Of a stretch of 64,000 bases of DNA, positions 27,842-38,887 are shown piece after piece (positions within the stretch are counted from its first letter, which is position 1; the number at the start of each line of letters is the position of its first letter). Location of the stretch: the NCBI RefSeq assembly GCF_037038585.1, contig NC_092520.1:147869104-147933103 (forward strand). Direction: 5' to 3'. This DNA is from Patagioenas fasciata (lineage: Eukaryota; Chordata; Aves; Columbiformes; Columbidae). Both the position numbers and the translations under genes were made by a program. A model generated the notes under the pieces. That model did no database searches. It was not told the origin of the DNA and saw only the letters and a list, made by a program, of their open reading frames with translations.

Positions 27842-28723
27842 GATGAACAGGCAACTTAACCTGCTAAGAACCTGTGAGGCACCCACAGCCTCAGGAAGGA
27901 GCTGCAGCTAGTGAGCATAAAAGGTACTTGCCTCAGCAAATGCAAAATATTTTCAAAGTGTGTTAGGGACTTAAGCGCTCAATAGATTCCCTCATCTTTT
28001 CTCTGAAGTGGAACGGAGTACCGTTCCCATTTATCCCTCTTCATCTTTGTAGTGGCTTTTAGGCATACCATTAGGGCAACCACTATAGAAGATATGAAAT
28101 AATGAAGAACTGGAGGTGGTAGCAGTTGTCCTATAAGGGACCTTATCCTATGCTCATGACCTTGAGTTCTCCAGTTCATGACAATTAGTTGTACATGAAA
28201 TGCTGAGTTCTTATTTTATGGGAGGAAAATTCTCTAATGGAGAAATGAAAGAAAGCACCGTTAGTTCAAACTCATAATTTCCATTCCTCTGCATGAAAAT
28301 TACCTGTCAAGGGAATAATAAGGCCCATCATTGTGCCTGTAGAAGTATACTGTTGCCAGGAATTTAAGAAGGAAAGCTGAACAAGCTGACCTCATTTAAA
28401 CTTCTGTCTGCCTAAATTCTGAAAAGCACTTTCATCTATAAAATGACATTCAGTGGATAAAAGGGGAAAAGATTGGAGGAAAGAGGTTTTCCTGTCTTTT
28501 CCTCTAAAATGCCAATTATTGCTCAGATTGCACCTTATTTTCAAACCTGGTGACTCATAAGTTTGAATACCCAAATGTTCACCACATGGCTGCAAAGACT
28601 TGCTTTGTAATGGACTACATAAAGGAGTCTAGTCAAAACCCAGGCTTAATTTAGATTCTACCACTGGCTTGATTTAAGACTTCCCTCCACTAGTCCTAGC
28701 AAAACTGTACATAGGCAAATCTG

Positions 28724-28813
28724 GAAATAATGTATGAGGACTGAACAGAGAACAGAAATCAAAGGTCCAGCTCAACAGTATTCAGAGCAGTCCCCCTCCA
28801 GAAGAGTATCACT
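28724..28813 (+). repeat. 90-bp direct duplication, copy 2 (probable source)
   Basis: This is the partner of 27752-27841 at an offset of exactly 972 bases and in the same orientation. Its flanks (AAATCTG on the left, CTTGGG on the right) show no matched direct repeat, so it is the more likely template. I do not recognise the sequence as part of a known repeat family or RNA gene. Confidence 0.9.
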
Positions 28814-30075
28814 CTTGGGTTATGCCAAGCAAACCTGGCACCAAATTCCTGAATGTTGTGCTTTGACCTTTTTGTTTAGAAATTCAATGTGATGTTTCTG
28901 TGCTTGTCATGGAGAAATCAGGAGTGAAAAGGAAAATGCTGATAGCTCTGACTTCACTCGTAACTGTTGCGTTGTCTGTAGAGTCATGATATTCACCATG
29001 TTAGTGCAGGTGTGTATGCAGTCTTCTATATTGATAACAAAAGTCGAGAAACCTGTGATCTCCTAAGAGACGGCAGTTAAACCTTTTAGATTTACATGAC
29101 CTTTATACAACAGTGTGCACTGAATCAAATCAGCTGAGCCTTAGCTTATTCATGGCCTTAATTATTCAATGGGGAGTCTACACAGGAGAAAAAAATACAC
29201 TTTCTTATTAATAACCCGTCATACTGAGATAGTGGGACTGCCATTCATACCTCATCAGGACATGCTTTAAGTTTTTAGGATTTCATTGGCCACTGTATGA
29301 TTCTCATTTCTATGGAGTTACTTAATGGAATAGTCCTTGCCATGATTAAGCCTATTTATTATTAATTATGTGACTGTTACTTTTGTTCACTCTTTTGTTC
29401 AAGTGGCTCTAAATCCAGATAATAGAAAACACAGTTGGTCAAATTCTGGTCTCAGTGAGACTATCATAACCCAAAATATTTAATGACATGGAAGCTAAAG
29501 AAGCATTCCAACTTTATGAAGGCACAGAATAAAAATCTGGCCAAGTATATCAAAGGTAACCAAGCATAAAATTCATTGCTACATCCTCCTGAAAACACAG
29601 CAAAACATAAGGATCACTGGACCTTCTTGGGGATAAGATGAATCAGTGGGTAATTGATCCAGAAACAAAACAAAATGAAACCAACCTTTACCAACAAACA
29701 TTTAAAAAGTGCTGAACTACCCAGAACATAAAAAATATTGCACGCAGACAACATCTTCACTTCAAATGAAAAACCTATGAAATCAAAGCCCCATGTGAAT
29801 AAAAAGCAACTAAAAAGCAAACAAATCCCAGTCCTGCCAAAATAAGGCAAGATATTGAACAGATTTGGGGAAGTAGGTAGACTCCAGCGGTTAGGCGAAA
29901 CATTAGTAAAATTAAACACAATTTGAAAATTTGAATTTGAATAATTTGAAAATATTAATTTCTAAACTTGCAAATTTAACTTTGTTTTAGTGCATACTTC
30001 TTAAAATAAAAAAGAAACTGCTGCTTCTGAACAACTGTAAGCAGTTAGGTTTTTTTTCTTCCAAGACAAAAACTG

Positions 30076-30095
30076 AAAAAAAAAAAAAAAAAAAA
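30076..30095 (+). repeat. Poly(A) tract
   Basis: A run of 20 uninterrupted A occurs here. A T-rich stretch precedes it at 30051-30061. No associated retrocopy was identified. Confidence 0.75.
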
Positions 30096-32067
30096 GGTTC
30101 TGAAGCTGAAAAGTGTGGCTGTTCTTCTTCCCCCCACTCATTTCCTCCACCTCCACTAGATACAGACATTTGTTTTCTTTGAAACTATTCAGATAGTGGT
30201 TGGGTTTGTAATCTTTTCTAGCACATACTTCCACCCAAATTTTAACCCACTGTGTATTATCTGAACTTTGGGACATCATCTGTGTACCACTGAATGTAAA
30301 AAGTAATAGCAGATTGATGTGGACTCTTCTGATAACTATGGCACTTGAAAGAAAATACTATTCAGCTGCCTGTGGTTCTCAGGAAAAAATCACACCAGAG
30401 TGAATGCCACTCATAGATGCCTTCCTTTCTTCAGCTTGTAACTGTCAGGTGAGGAGTTTTATGTACAGACATATAAAACAATGTCTACAAAATGCTGATC
30501 TTCCTGTACTGGTTAGACTGGTAACCCATTTTCCAAGATTATATTCTTGACCTTCTCTGTCACTTAGCATAGACTAAAAGACAGTAATAAAGTCACAGTT
30601 CTACCAATGAATATCTTTGAATTCTTGGAACTGTAGACGTGCAGACAGAGGCTTCTTAGTAGCTCTCAAAGCCAATCAAGACTCCATGAAGTAGAGCCCT
30701 TGCTTGCTAGTGGGCTGTACATTAGAGGGTAATATGGTCAATGTGTCTTCCTAATTGTCTAGAAATAGTTGACTGCTCTTGGTTGCAGACAGTGCAGAAG
30801 GTAAGGACTCTCCTTTGGATACTGCAGGTTGCCTCAGCGTGAGCAATTTTTCTGCCACCAAGGTCACCTTGCTGTGATGGATTTTTAAATCTCTAACACT
30901 TAACCTCTTCTGGGAAATCTTCAGATGGCCAGTTATCTTGACTTTTCAGGTTCCTTGTTTCACCACAGTCTTTCAAAGAGAAGCAAAAATCAGTTTTCTG
31001 ACCACTTAGTGTTGCTCACTGTGGTAAGCATTTGAATTTCACATTTGAACATTGCTTCTTCACTTTTTTCCTAATGTGTTTTTAAGTGCTTTCTTTCATT
31101 CAACGAATATTATTTCCTTGTTTCTCAAATCTACTCATATTTTAATATTTAATGTTTTCTAGCTTTGAAGAAATTAGATAGAAATTAAATAGTACAGTAG
31201 AAGTATTGTTTTGTTATTAAAAGTCAGTCTATCATGTTATGCATGTTTTGAACTGTTAAGAAGGCATAATGCTACCCAGAAGTCATTAAATTCTTGTGTT
31301 TAATGCCCTACACAAGCTTTTCAGTCTGGCTCTTGCTAACTCTGATATTAAAGTATGTTCTATTTTTTCCTGTACAGCATAATGCAGATTATACTGCAAT
31401 TCTATCATTCCAGATCTAAGAGGAACAGTTTTTGAAGCTGTCACTTTGTTAATCATTTTATAGAAGCTATAGAAACAGAGAGAATTTTTTTTTCAGCTGA
31501 TTGTGACAGACATAATGAATTACCATTTATGCATAACCTTTTCATCAGCAATATTACAACAACTTAAAATCAAGTTATAGCATATATTATCTAATGCCCG
31601 CACCTGGGTTTTCAGGCAAAGCTGTCCTGGCCATTCTTCATTTGCAGAAAAACCCAAATGCTGTGATTGTGCTTTCATCATCATCCAGCTGTAGTGGAAT
31701 AAAGAGGTGAAAGTCAGGCCTACGCAAAACCATCTTGGAGACCCCTCATGCACTCTAGTTGAGTACGGTGTGATTCATCTGTAATGTTACAGAAATGGAG
31801 ACTTTATGAACAGGTTATCAGCCTCATCTCTGCATGGCTTGTGCTACATGTACAAGAGAGGTAGCAGACAGAGCACAGGTTGACTATCGTTTCTTATCTT
31901 TTCCCTTGGGAAGCGTTACTCAAAAGATCTAGGCTGGTGCTCAGAGCAAAACTAAGGGAGAGAGAAAAGTTCCTCGATTCATCGTTTTCCTGTCATAATG
32001 CATGGAAATAGAAGAATTATTTGTAATCTGCGTTTAAAAGGATTTATCCCGGATATAAACTTGGATC

Positions 32068-33260
32068 ATGTTGGGGAAATTATGGCAAAGCAGTGGATGA
32101 GGTCTGTCTTCATTTCAGTAAAGCATTTGACACAGTCTCCCACAGCACCCTTGCTGCTAAGCAGAGGAGGTGTGGTCTGGACGATCAAGTAGTGAGGTCA
32201 ACCGCAAACTGGCTGAAGGAAAGAAGCCAGAGACTTCTGGTCTGTGGGGCAGAGTTTAGTTGGAGACCCGTATCTAGTGGAGTGCCTCAAGGGTCGGTAC
32301 TGGAACCAGTACTATTCAATGTATTCATCAGTGACTTGAAGGAGGGAATAGAATGCATTGTCAGCAAGTTTGCTGATGACACCAAACTGGGAGGAATGGC
32401 TGACATGCCATCCAGTGAGACCTGGACAGACTGGAGAGTTGAGCGGGGAAAAATTCAATGAAATATAACACGGGCAAGTGTAGAGTATTGCATCTGGGCA
32501 GGAACAAGCCCGGGTTCCAGTATAAGTTGGGGAATGAGCTATTAGGGAGCAGTGTAGGGGAAAGGGACCTGAGGGTCCTGGTGGACAGCAGGATGACCAT
32601 GAGCCAGCACTGTGCCCTTGTGGCCAGGAAGGCCAACGGTATTCTGGGGTGTATTAGAAGGTGTGTGGTTAGTAGGTCGAGAGGGGTTCTCCTTCCCCTC
32701 TGCTCTGCCCTGGTGAGACAACATCTGGAATGTTGTCTCTGTGTCCAGTTCTGGGCCCCTCAGTTCAAGAAGGACACAGAACTGCTGGAGAGGGTCCAGC
32801 GCAGAGCCACAAAGATGATTAAGGGAGTGGAGCATCTCCCTTATGAAGAAAGGCTGAGGGAGCTGGGTCTCTTTAGCCTGGAGAAGAGGAGATTGAGGGG
32901 TGACCTCATCAATGTTTATAAATATGTAAAGAGTGAGTGTTATGAGGATGGAGCCAGGCTCTTCTCAGTGACAACCAATGATAGGACAAGGCATAATGGA
33001 TACAAACTGGAACACAGGAGGTTCCCCTTAAATATGAGAAGAAACTTCTTCACAGTGAGGGTGACAGAACACTGGACCAGGTTGCCCAGGGGGGTTGTGG
33101 AGTCTCCTTCTCCGGAGACATTCAAAACGCGCCTGGACACATTCCTGTGTAGCCTCATCTAGGTGTTCCTCCTCCGGCAGGGGGATCGGACTAGATGATC
33201 TTTCGAGATCCCTTCCAATCCCTAACATTCTGAGATTCTGTGGTTCTCTGTGATTCTATG
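32068..33260 (+). mobile_element. CR1 LINE, 5'-truncated 1.2-kb copy
   Basis: This is the longest retroelement in the window. It begins within the ORF2 reverse-transcriptase domain (VDEV...[11 protein letters not shown] at about 32093), runs through the SGVPQGS and FADD motifs and the long ORF2 C-terminal region, and ends in a 3' UTR with degenerate 8-bp units (ATTCTGAG, ATTCTGTG, GTTCTCTG, then GATTCTATG) at 33227-33260. The 5' truncation is typical of CR1. The open frames are still long, which suggests a moderately young insertion compared with the copy at 18325. No target-site duplication was identified. Confidence 0.95.
32084..33162 (+). pseudogene. CR1 ORF2 reverse-transcriptase remnant
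   Basis: The frame open from 32084 to 32461 carries RT palm motifs: [11 protein letters not shown] (motif A region), SGVPQGS at 32276-32296 and FADD at 32369-32380. The residue before FSKAFD, at 32111-32113, is His (CAT), where LINE reverse transcriptases have the catalytic motif A aspartate. A frameshift near 32450 ends this frame at 32461, and a second frame continues from 32458 to 33162 (234 codons) with the CR1 thumb and C-terminal region ([33 protein letters not shown], ending FLCSLI). Missing are the endonuclease domain, ORF1 and most of the RT fingers. The product would be inactive through truncation, frameshift and active-site loss. Confidence 0.92.
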
Positions 33261-35720
33261 TAGTTGCTAAAATGTCTGAACAACAATGGACCCTCACTGG
33301 GTCTTCATACAGAAATGACATATAATCCATCTTCACCTATTCTGCTTTTGTTTCCAAATATATTCTACTGAAGATCTCATTCTGCCACCATGTCCTATGT
33401 GTTATACTTCTTTTTCCAACTGCTTATCCCAGAAGATCTGGTCACAAGGAAAGTAACACATAACATGGGAATATGTGGCTCTGTTAAGCACTAAATATCC
33501 AAGTTTACCATACATTTTCTCCCATTTGATTAGTGCCAAATGCTGCAAGTGTTGGCCAGATTCTGCCAACGTCATTCTTACTAAAATGTGACATACCTCA
33601 GACAATGGCCACATTGATTTTCTCATTGCCAAATCTGAACATACTTCAGGAGTGAGATAATCTGCTGCTTCCTATGTGTAACCAGCAATGTCTTTTGCAG
33701 AAATCCTGCAGAATGGAGCACTCTTATTCCTCAAGTCTGGGGCAGAACACTGGTGCTAAAGATCAGTAGTTGAAAGCTGTTGCTAATTAATAGATTAGAA
33801 ATAGATTAATTTCATAGTGTTATTTAGTGGACATTGTGTCTGGATGGATCTAAGTTTAGGGCAAAAAATGTACAGCTTTAGGATTAAAATCTCTGCCCTG
33901 GGATAGGCAGTCCTAGTACCAAATCAGAGGCGCAAGTAACATGGCATCAAGGTCTTTGCTGAGTTCCATGGAGCTGGTCTCAAAGCTCATTGCAGTCACT
34001 GTTCATGGCATTGGAGCACCCTACTGTCTTTCAAAACGAGAAGACAGGCTTAGATTTTTTACTCCCTTACTTGACTGGTATTCATAACTGGATTATTCAC
34101 TGCAGTATACTCTCCATTCTGTAGCTGGAGTATTGTAAAAATGTTCTATTTCCTAGCCACTGACAATTAGCAGTTTAATTGTTTTGCTGAACTAGTATTA
34201 AGCTAGATAGCTAGAGAGCTCATGTTATCACTCTGCTGCCAGTCCCCTCAGTGCTTATTTCAGCTCCAAAGTCCCTTACGTGATTTGGTCTTTGTTCCTA
34301 AGGAATGGTCAAGGAAATAGTTTGCTACGTTACCAAAATGAAGAAATTGTTTTACTAATTCAAGGGTAAGAAGCCCTCGAAAGACATTAATTTGCTTGCA
34401 CTGGTGCAGTCTGCCAGGGATGGCTGGGATCTGCCAATCTACTGGTCACTGTCCTCTCCTTGTTAATAACACTTTGCATATGGAGTCAGATCTACGAAGA
34501 GTCCTGATATTTGCAAGGTTCAGTACATTAATACTTTCAATGCTTTGGGGCTTGGCCTACAGAGAAGGATCAACAGTCCTGACTTAGGCCCCTGAGTTCC
34601 ATTTATAACAGAAAAAGGGGATCAATTGCAACAGCTCTAATTTCGGAAAAACCTTCATTTTCCATTTTTTAATGCATTTATCCTATGACCCAGTTTTATA
34701 GGAACAATATCTTCCGTGAAGGAGCAGAAGCAAGAAGAAATGTTAAAGTGCTGAATTTTAAGAAGAGCTCTACTTTCTTTACATTTCTGAAGAAGTGCAC
34801 TAGACTCCTGTATATGGCCACAGAAAGTATTAAAGGAAGGCATTACTGATGCAGATGGAAGTCTCTATACAAAAAAAGAAGTAAGTTCCAAAAGTAGAAG
34901 CTCTGTAGACTTTCTTGTCCTGACTCTGGGGAAATTTAACCTCCTTACTAGCACTGCCTTGTTCAAAATGTACTCTCACATCTATAACATGATTTTAACC
35001 ATGCAGCTGCACACCATTCTCCTCTCTTCTTTTTTTGCATCCTGATCAGAATGGCATCCACCTGGTATTATGAATAACAAGTACCTCACACAGAAACACA
35101 TACTCCATTTTTCATTCATTTAAGCATAGTACTTTGTTCCTGTATCAAAAAGAATAATGAATTCTGGAACTCATGTAGAAAATCCTGCTATTTTCTGTAA
35201 AAGGAAAATCTCATGTTATATCACCTGTGTGCATAATAATCTTGTTACCTCATCAAACAAGAGCTGATAGCAACCGTTTTGACTACATTTCTCAGCAGTG
35301 GAAAGGATAGGTAAGCTTTGGCAGATCTTCCTGCGGTAGTTTAAGGCAAGACACTGTCTACAATTATATTTAATTCAGTCTTTTAAAGTTCTTGCTTTTT
35401 TCCCTCCAGCCTTTCAGCAAAGATGCCATGGGGGTGGTCATGATTCATATTCTTCCAGTCACTGTTCAGCATCGGTGTTGAAGGAGAGTGTGCAGTGTCC
35501 TACCAGGTTGCAGTTCAAACCAGGTGGACTACAAGTACAGAAGACTGGTGTCACCTTGCTCTGCATAGTGCTTTGCACCAGCAAAAAGCTGGATCCAATT
35601 GCCTTAGTGCTGTGATTTAAAGTTTTGTCTTGGAAATATATGAAAAAAAAATAAAGTAGATACTAAAGATTTTGATTATGAGCCTAAAATATGACCTTCT
35701 GGAGAAAAAGATCTTAATTT

Positions 35721-35749
35721 CTTTTTTCTTTTTTTTTTTTTTTCTTTTT
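35721..35749 (+). repeat. Poly(T)-rich tract
   Basis: Twenty-nine pyrimidines, almost all T, are interrupted by a few C. It is a simple repeat. Confidence 0.8.
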
Positions 35750-37940
35750 CAAATAAGAGGTATGGAGCCAACTGACCTGAAGGGTCCTGACACTAGATCT
35801 GGATGAGAAAAACTCAGGAAGAAGTCCTTTAGTGGCTATTAACACAGTAAATTGGATGCAAACTTTAGATCAGGAAGGTGGTAAGAACCTGGCAGATGGT
35901 GAACAATCATACTGCTCTTGACATGTTTCTTCCACTCTTTCTCAAAGCATCAAATACAGGCTACTGTCAGAAAGTAAACGTGGAGCTAGATGGACCCTGG
36001 TATTAAGCAGCTTAACAGTGCTGTGCCTGCATTTCTTTTTTATCCTTATCATGCATATGCTGGTATCATTAGGCTAATATGAATATGCACCAAAAAATAC
36101 ACTTTTTTTTCTTTATTTCTGCTGAAATGTTTGCACTGATTTGTGTCAATAACGGAATGTACAATGTTACAGCATAGTCAAATATGATTCAAACATAGGA
36201 AAGGTTACAAATGCTTATTATCTACTCTGGATGTATAAAAATGCACTCAGGCCCATTGTCTCTTCCCCAGAACCTGCGAAAGGCATAACCCATTCTAGGA
36301 CCGATGTTATTTTAATTCTGTTCTAGAAATTAAGAAACAGGATGACTAGTTTCACGTGTAGCTGTCAGATAGACTTGAAACTACAAGCATTTATTTGGAG
36401 ATATCTAATTTGAATGTCCTAAAAAGCTTTCTTCCAGAAAGTATTATTTCAAGGCAAGCTCTAAATAGAATTATAAAAGGCAAGACTAAAAAAATATGTG
36501 TATGAGTAATGGACATATTCATTCATCACACAAGAACTTAAGGTGTGTATTTTTTTCAGGTACGTCAGCAAAAGTTAGTGTGACAACAATTCTATCTGAA
36601 TGCTGGAAAATAAAAGGTACTAAACAACACATGACTGATTTTATATAGCTTGGTAATTGTTCTGCTTTATGCATACCATTGATAAACTGAGCCATTCAAC
36701 CTCTAAATCTCTTGAATATGGATTAGGTGAAAAGATGACTTTCTTTAAAGCAGAGCAAAGACCACAGTTCTGCAAAAGGCTTTGTGCTGGCGAGCTACTT
36801 TACCTACACAGAGATCCAGCAACAAAGCAGCATGTAAAACAAAACTGCAGGATAAAGTGTTTACTCTTCTGCCACTACATTTTGTTTAAAAACTAAGATT
36901 AAATTAAAATTTATCCATATAAACAATGTTCTTTGCAATGCCTATAATTCCTTGTGAGGCCTAAAAAATCCATGCTTTTGTGGCATCCATTAAAGCTTTG
37001 GCGCATTTGGAAACTTTTTTTATGGGAGCAGGCAGTTACAGTTTCTCCTGTATTCCCAATTCATTCATTTATCTAAGCAGGTATGGTATCTTAATAGAAA
37101 AATACCCATAAGACAGTTTACAACTGTGTTTGGATGAGGCAAATGACATATAAATAGGAACAGACATTTTGAAAAATAATATTTTCAACAATGTAAAATG
37201 TGTTATGTTAGAAAAAAATACTTTAAAAAGTCTTCTCTTTTGGTATTTTATTCTGTGGCTACAGTTCATACCATTATGCAAAAAGACAATGGTTCCTCCA
37301 GCCATCATTAACGTTTTATTTTTTAAAGTAATCAGTTTTCCTGTGGTTATTAATATTCTAACATTATAAATGTCTATTAAAACAGTCAAAACTATGTTTT
37401 ATGTTGCTGAAAAAGCACGCAGAACAAATTAGTCCTGGCCAAAGAATGTTAAACTGTTTCTAAGAAGATTATTTTTCTCTCACATTGCTTATAATCATAA
37501 ACCTTCTTGGTTTTGACTATTAGAACAAACTTGCTTTTTGATAGAAATATATAAAACAAAGAACTTTAAGTGACCACTGGAGAATATTTGTGGAAAACAG
37601 ACTGTGAATTTATAAACATAAATATTCCATTCCTATCCTCAGTTAATCAGGATATGAAGCTTACCATCTGATCTGAATACACATTCTAAATCAACCAACA
37701 CAGCACAAATTTCAGCTTTCAAATGTTTGTGATAAACTGCCTCTGCACAGTTTGTGAACCAAAAAATACTAACGAGAATTTTAAGATGTCTGAAGTATAT
37801 AGATTTGGGGTTGTTTTGGCACTGCCTGTGTTAGCAAACAGCGCATCACAATAAGAGAGACCAACAGAGTGGAACCTATGGTACTGAGAGTCCAATACCC
37901 ACATCATGTGTTTCAGGAGGTTTAAGATGATGAATGAATG

Positions 37941-37960
37941 ACTAATGAGTACTCATTAGT
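37941..37960. repeat. Perfect 20-bp palindrome
   Basis: ACTAATGAGTACTCATTAGT is exactly self-complementary. It contains inverted TAAT/ATTA cores, which homeodomain proteins bind in general, around TGAGTACTCA. No neighbouring gene or promoter gives it a context. It could be a chance hairpin or a dimeric binding site. Confidence 0.85.
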
Positions 37961-38428
37961 GACTGGAGTGTGCTGAACACACTTCTGGATCTCTTCTTCC
38001 AGGTTCATTTCTTTGGAAAGGAACTCAATCCACAGTTCTGAGACCACCCCAAGATGCAAACCAAAGCACAGAGAAAGGGGACAACTAGAATTGCACTTCT
38101 GATCTGCACAAAAACAGGGCTGTAGGTGCATCCTGTGGGAGGTGCTTGTTGTTACAATTTATAAAGTAAGGTACTTTTATGCAAAATAAAACAAAAAATA
38201 CTCAATTTTTCTATTTAATATGTGAATTTCTGAAGCAGTCTTGCATGTCTTAGTGGGAATGTAAAATACTAGCATATATGCATAAAATACTATGTACAAA
38301 TACATATTTCAAAGAGCACAACCATGTATAAATTATTCATTTTCAGGTCATGACTGATGCGCGGAAACAACTTTACAACCTATGTAGTCATAAAACTTTA
38401 CAGCTCACAAGGTTATAAAGCAGATATG

Positions 38429-38434
38429 TTTATT
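38429..38434 (-). promoter_or_regulatory. LTR polyadenylation signal AATAAA
   Basis: The minus-strand AATAAA lies about 65 bases downstream of the TATA-like box in the LTR, the arrangement expected for a short R region. Function is inferred. Confidence 0.6.
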
Positions 38435-38498
38435 TGACATCAGGCGCAAGGGGGAGCGTTCCACCATTCATGCACACCTTCTAACAATAGGAGGCGTG

Positions 38499-38506
38499 TT
38501 TAAATA
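38499..38506 (-). promoter_or_regulatory. LTR TATA-like box TATTTAAA
   Basis: The TATTTAAA sequence on the minus strand precedes the polyadenylation signal of the inferred LTR and would set a transcription start near 38470-38475. Activity is unknown. Confidence 0.55.
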
Positions 38507-38819
38507 CAGTAAGGTGTTACATATTCATAATAATCCCAGGAACACCTATAACCTTTCCCTGCTTCTTCTTAAAATGAGTCCCAGGTAATGATTTCCATAG
38601 TCTCCTCCTCAACCCCTCCCTGTTGCGCCTGCGCAGTGTCACTTGGTGGTCTTGAGGAGGGGTCTTTGGGGGTCTTTGGATGAAGGGTCCTTCAGGTTTG
38701 TCACAGTGAACTTTTTACCTTTGGCTCATTGTGTTGAATTGACTGAAACCCAAGCTGCCAAGTCGATTGAAACCAGACTGGTTCCCACCTTTTGCTGTAA
38801 ATCTTCATTATCTCATCTT

Positions 38820-38861
38820 CTCAAGTTTACAGCTAGGTGCCTCAAGTTTACATCTAGGTGC
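38820..38861 (-). repeat. Two 21-bp tandem units in LTR U3
   Basis: Two adjacent 21-base units (plus strand CTCAAGTTTACAGCTAGGTGC and a copy with one G-to-T change) lie in the U3 part of the inferred LTR. Tandem repeats of this size in U3 often act as enhancers in retroviral LTRs; that is family knowledge, not shown here. Confidence 0.85.
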
Positions 38862-38887
38862 TGTAAAACTTCTTATCTTGGCATTCA

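Larger units (their letters stand above)
21046..32067. other. AT-rich non-coding stretch with a 90-bp duplication
   Basis: There is no supportable coding exon in these 11 kb. It contains a TA-rich palindromic microsatellite at 22954-22977, a GATA array at 24191-24241, poly(A) tracts at 25659-25674 and 30076-30095, and a near-perfect 90-bp direct duplication (27752-27841 and 28724-28813). The reading frames are short and lack domains. Confidence 0.55.
33261..38354. other. AT-rich non-coding stretch
   Basis: No gene was seen. It includes a T-rich tract at 35721-35749 and a perfect 20-bp palindrome at 37941-37960. Reading frames on both strands are below about 110 codons and show no domain. Confidence 0.5.
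38355..38887 (-). mobile_element. Probable solo LTR of an endogenous retrovirus
   Basis: Read on the minus strand this 533-bp block has the layout of a retroviral LTR. It starts TGAATGCC, has a U3 with two 21-bp direct repeats, a GC-rich element (CACTGCGCAGGCGCAAC), a TATTTAAA box at 38499-38506, an AATAAA signal at 38429-38434, and ends CGCGCATCA. The proposed TG...CA ends are flanked by ATGAC and ATGAG, a 4-of-5 match to a target-site duplication. No internal retroviral genes are adjacent. Its GC-richer, CpG-bearing composition contrasts with the flanks. The LTR reading is an inference from architecture; I do not recognise the family and the ends may be off by some bases. Confidence 0.65.

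Noticed and set aside
32361-33228. Minus-strand reading frames opposite the CR1 copy
   Set aside because: They are antisense shadows of the CR1 ORF2 remnant and have no independent support.
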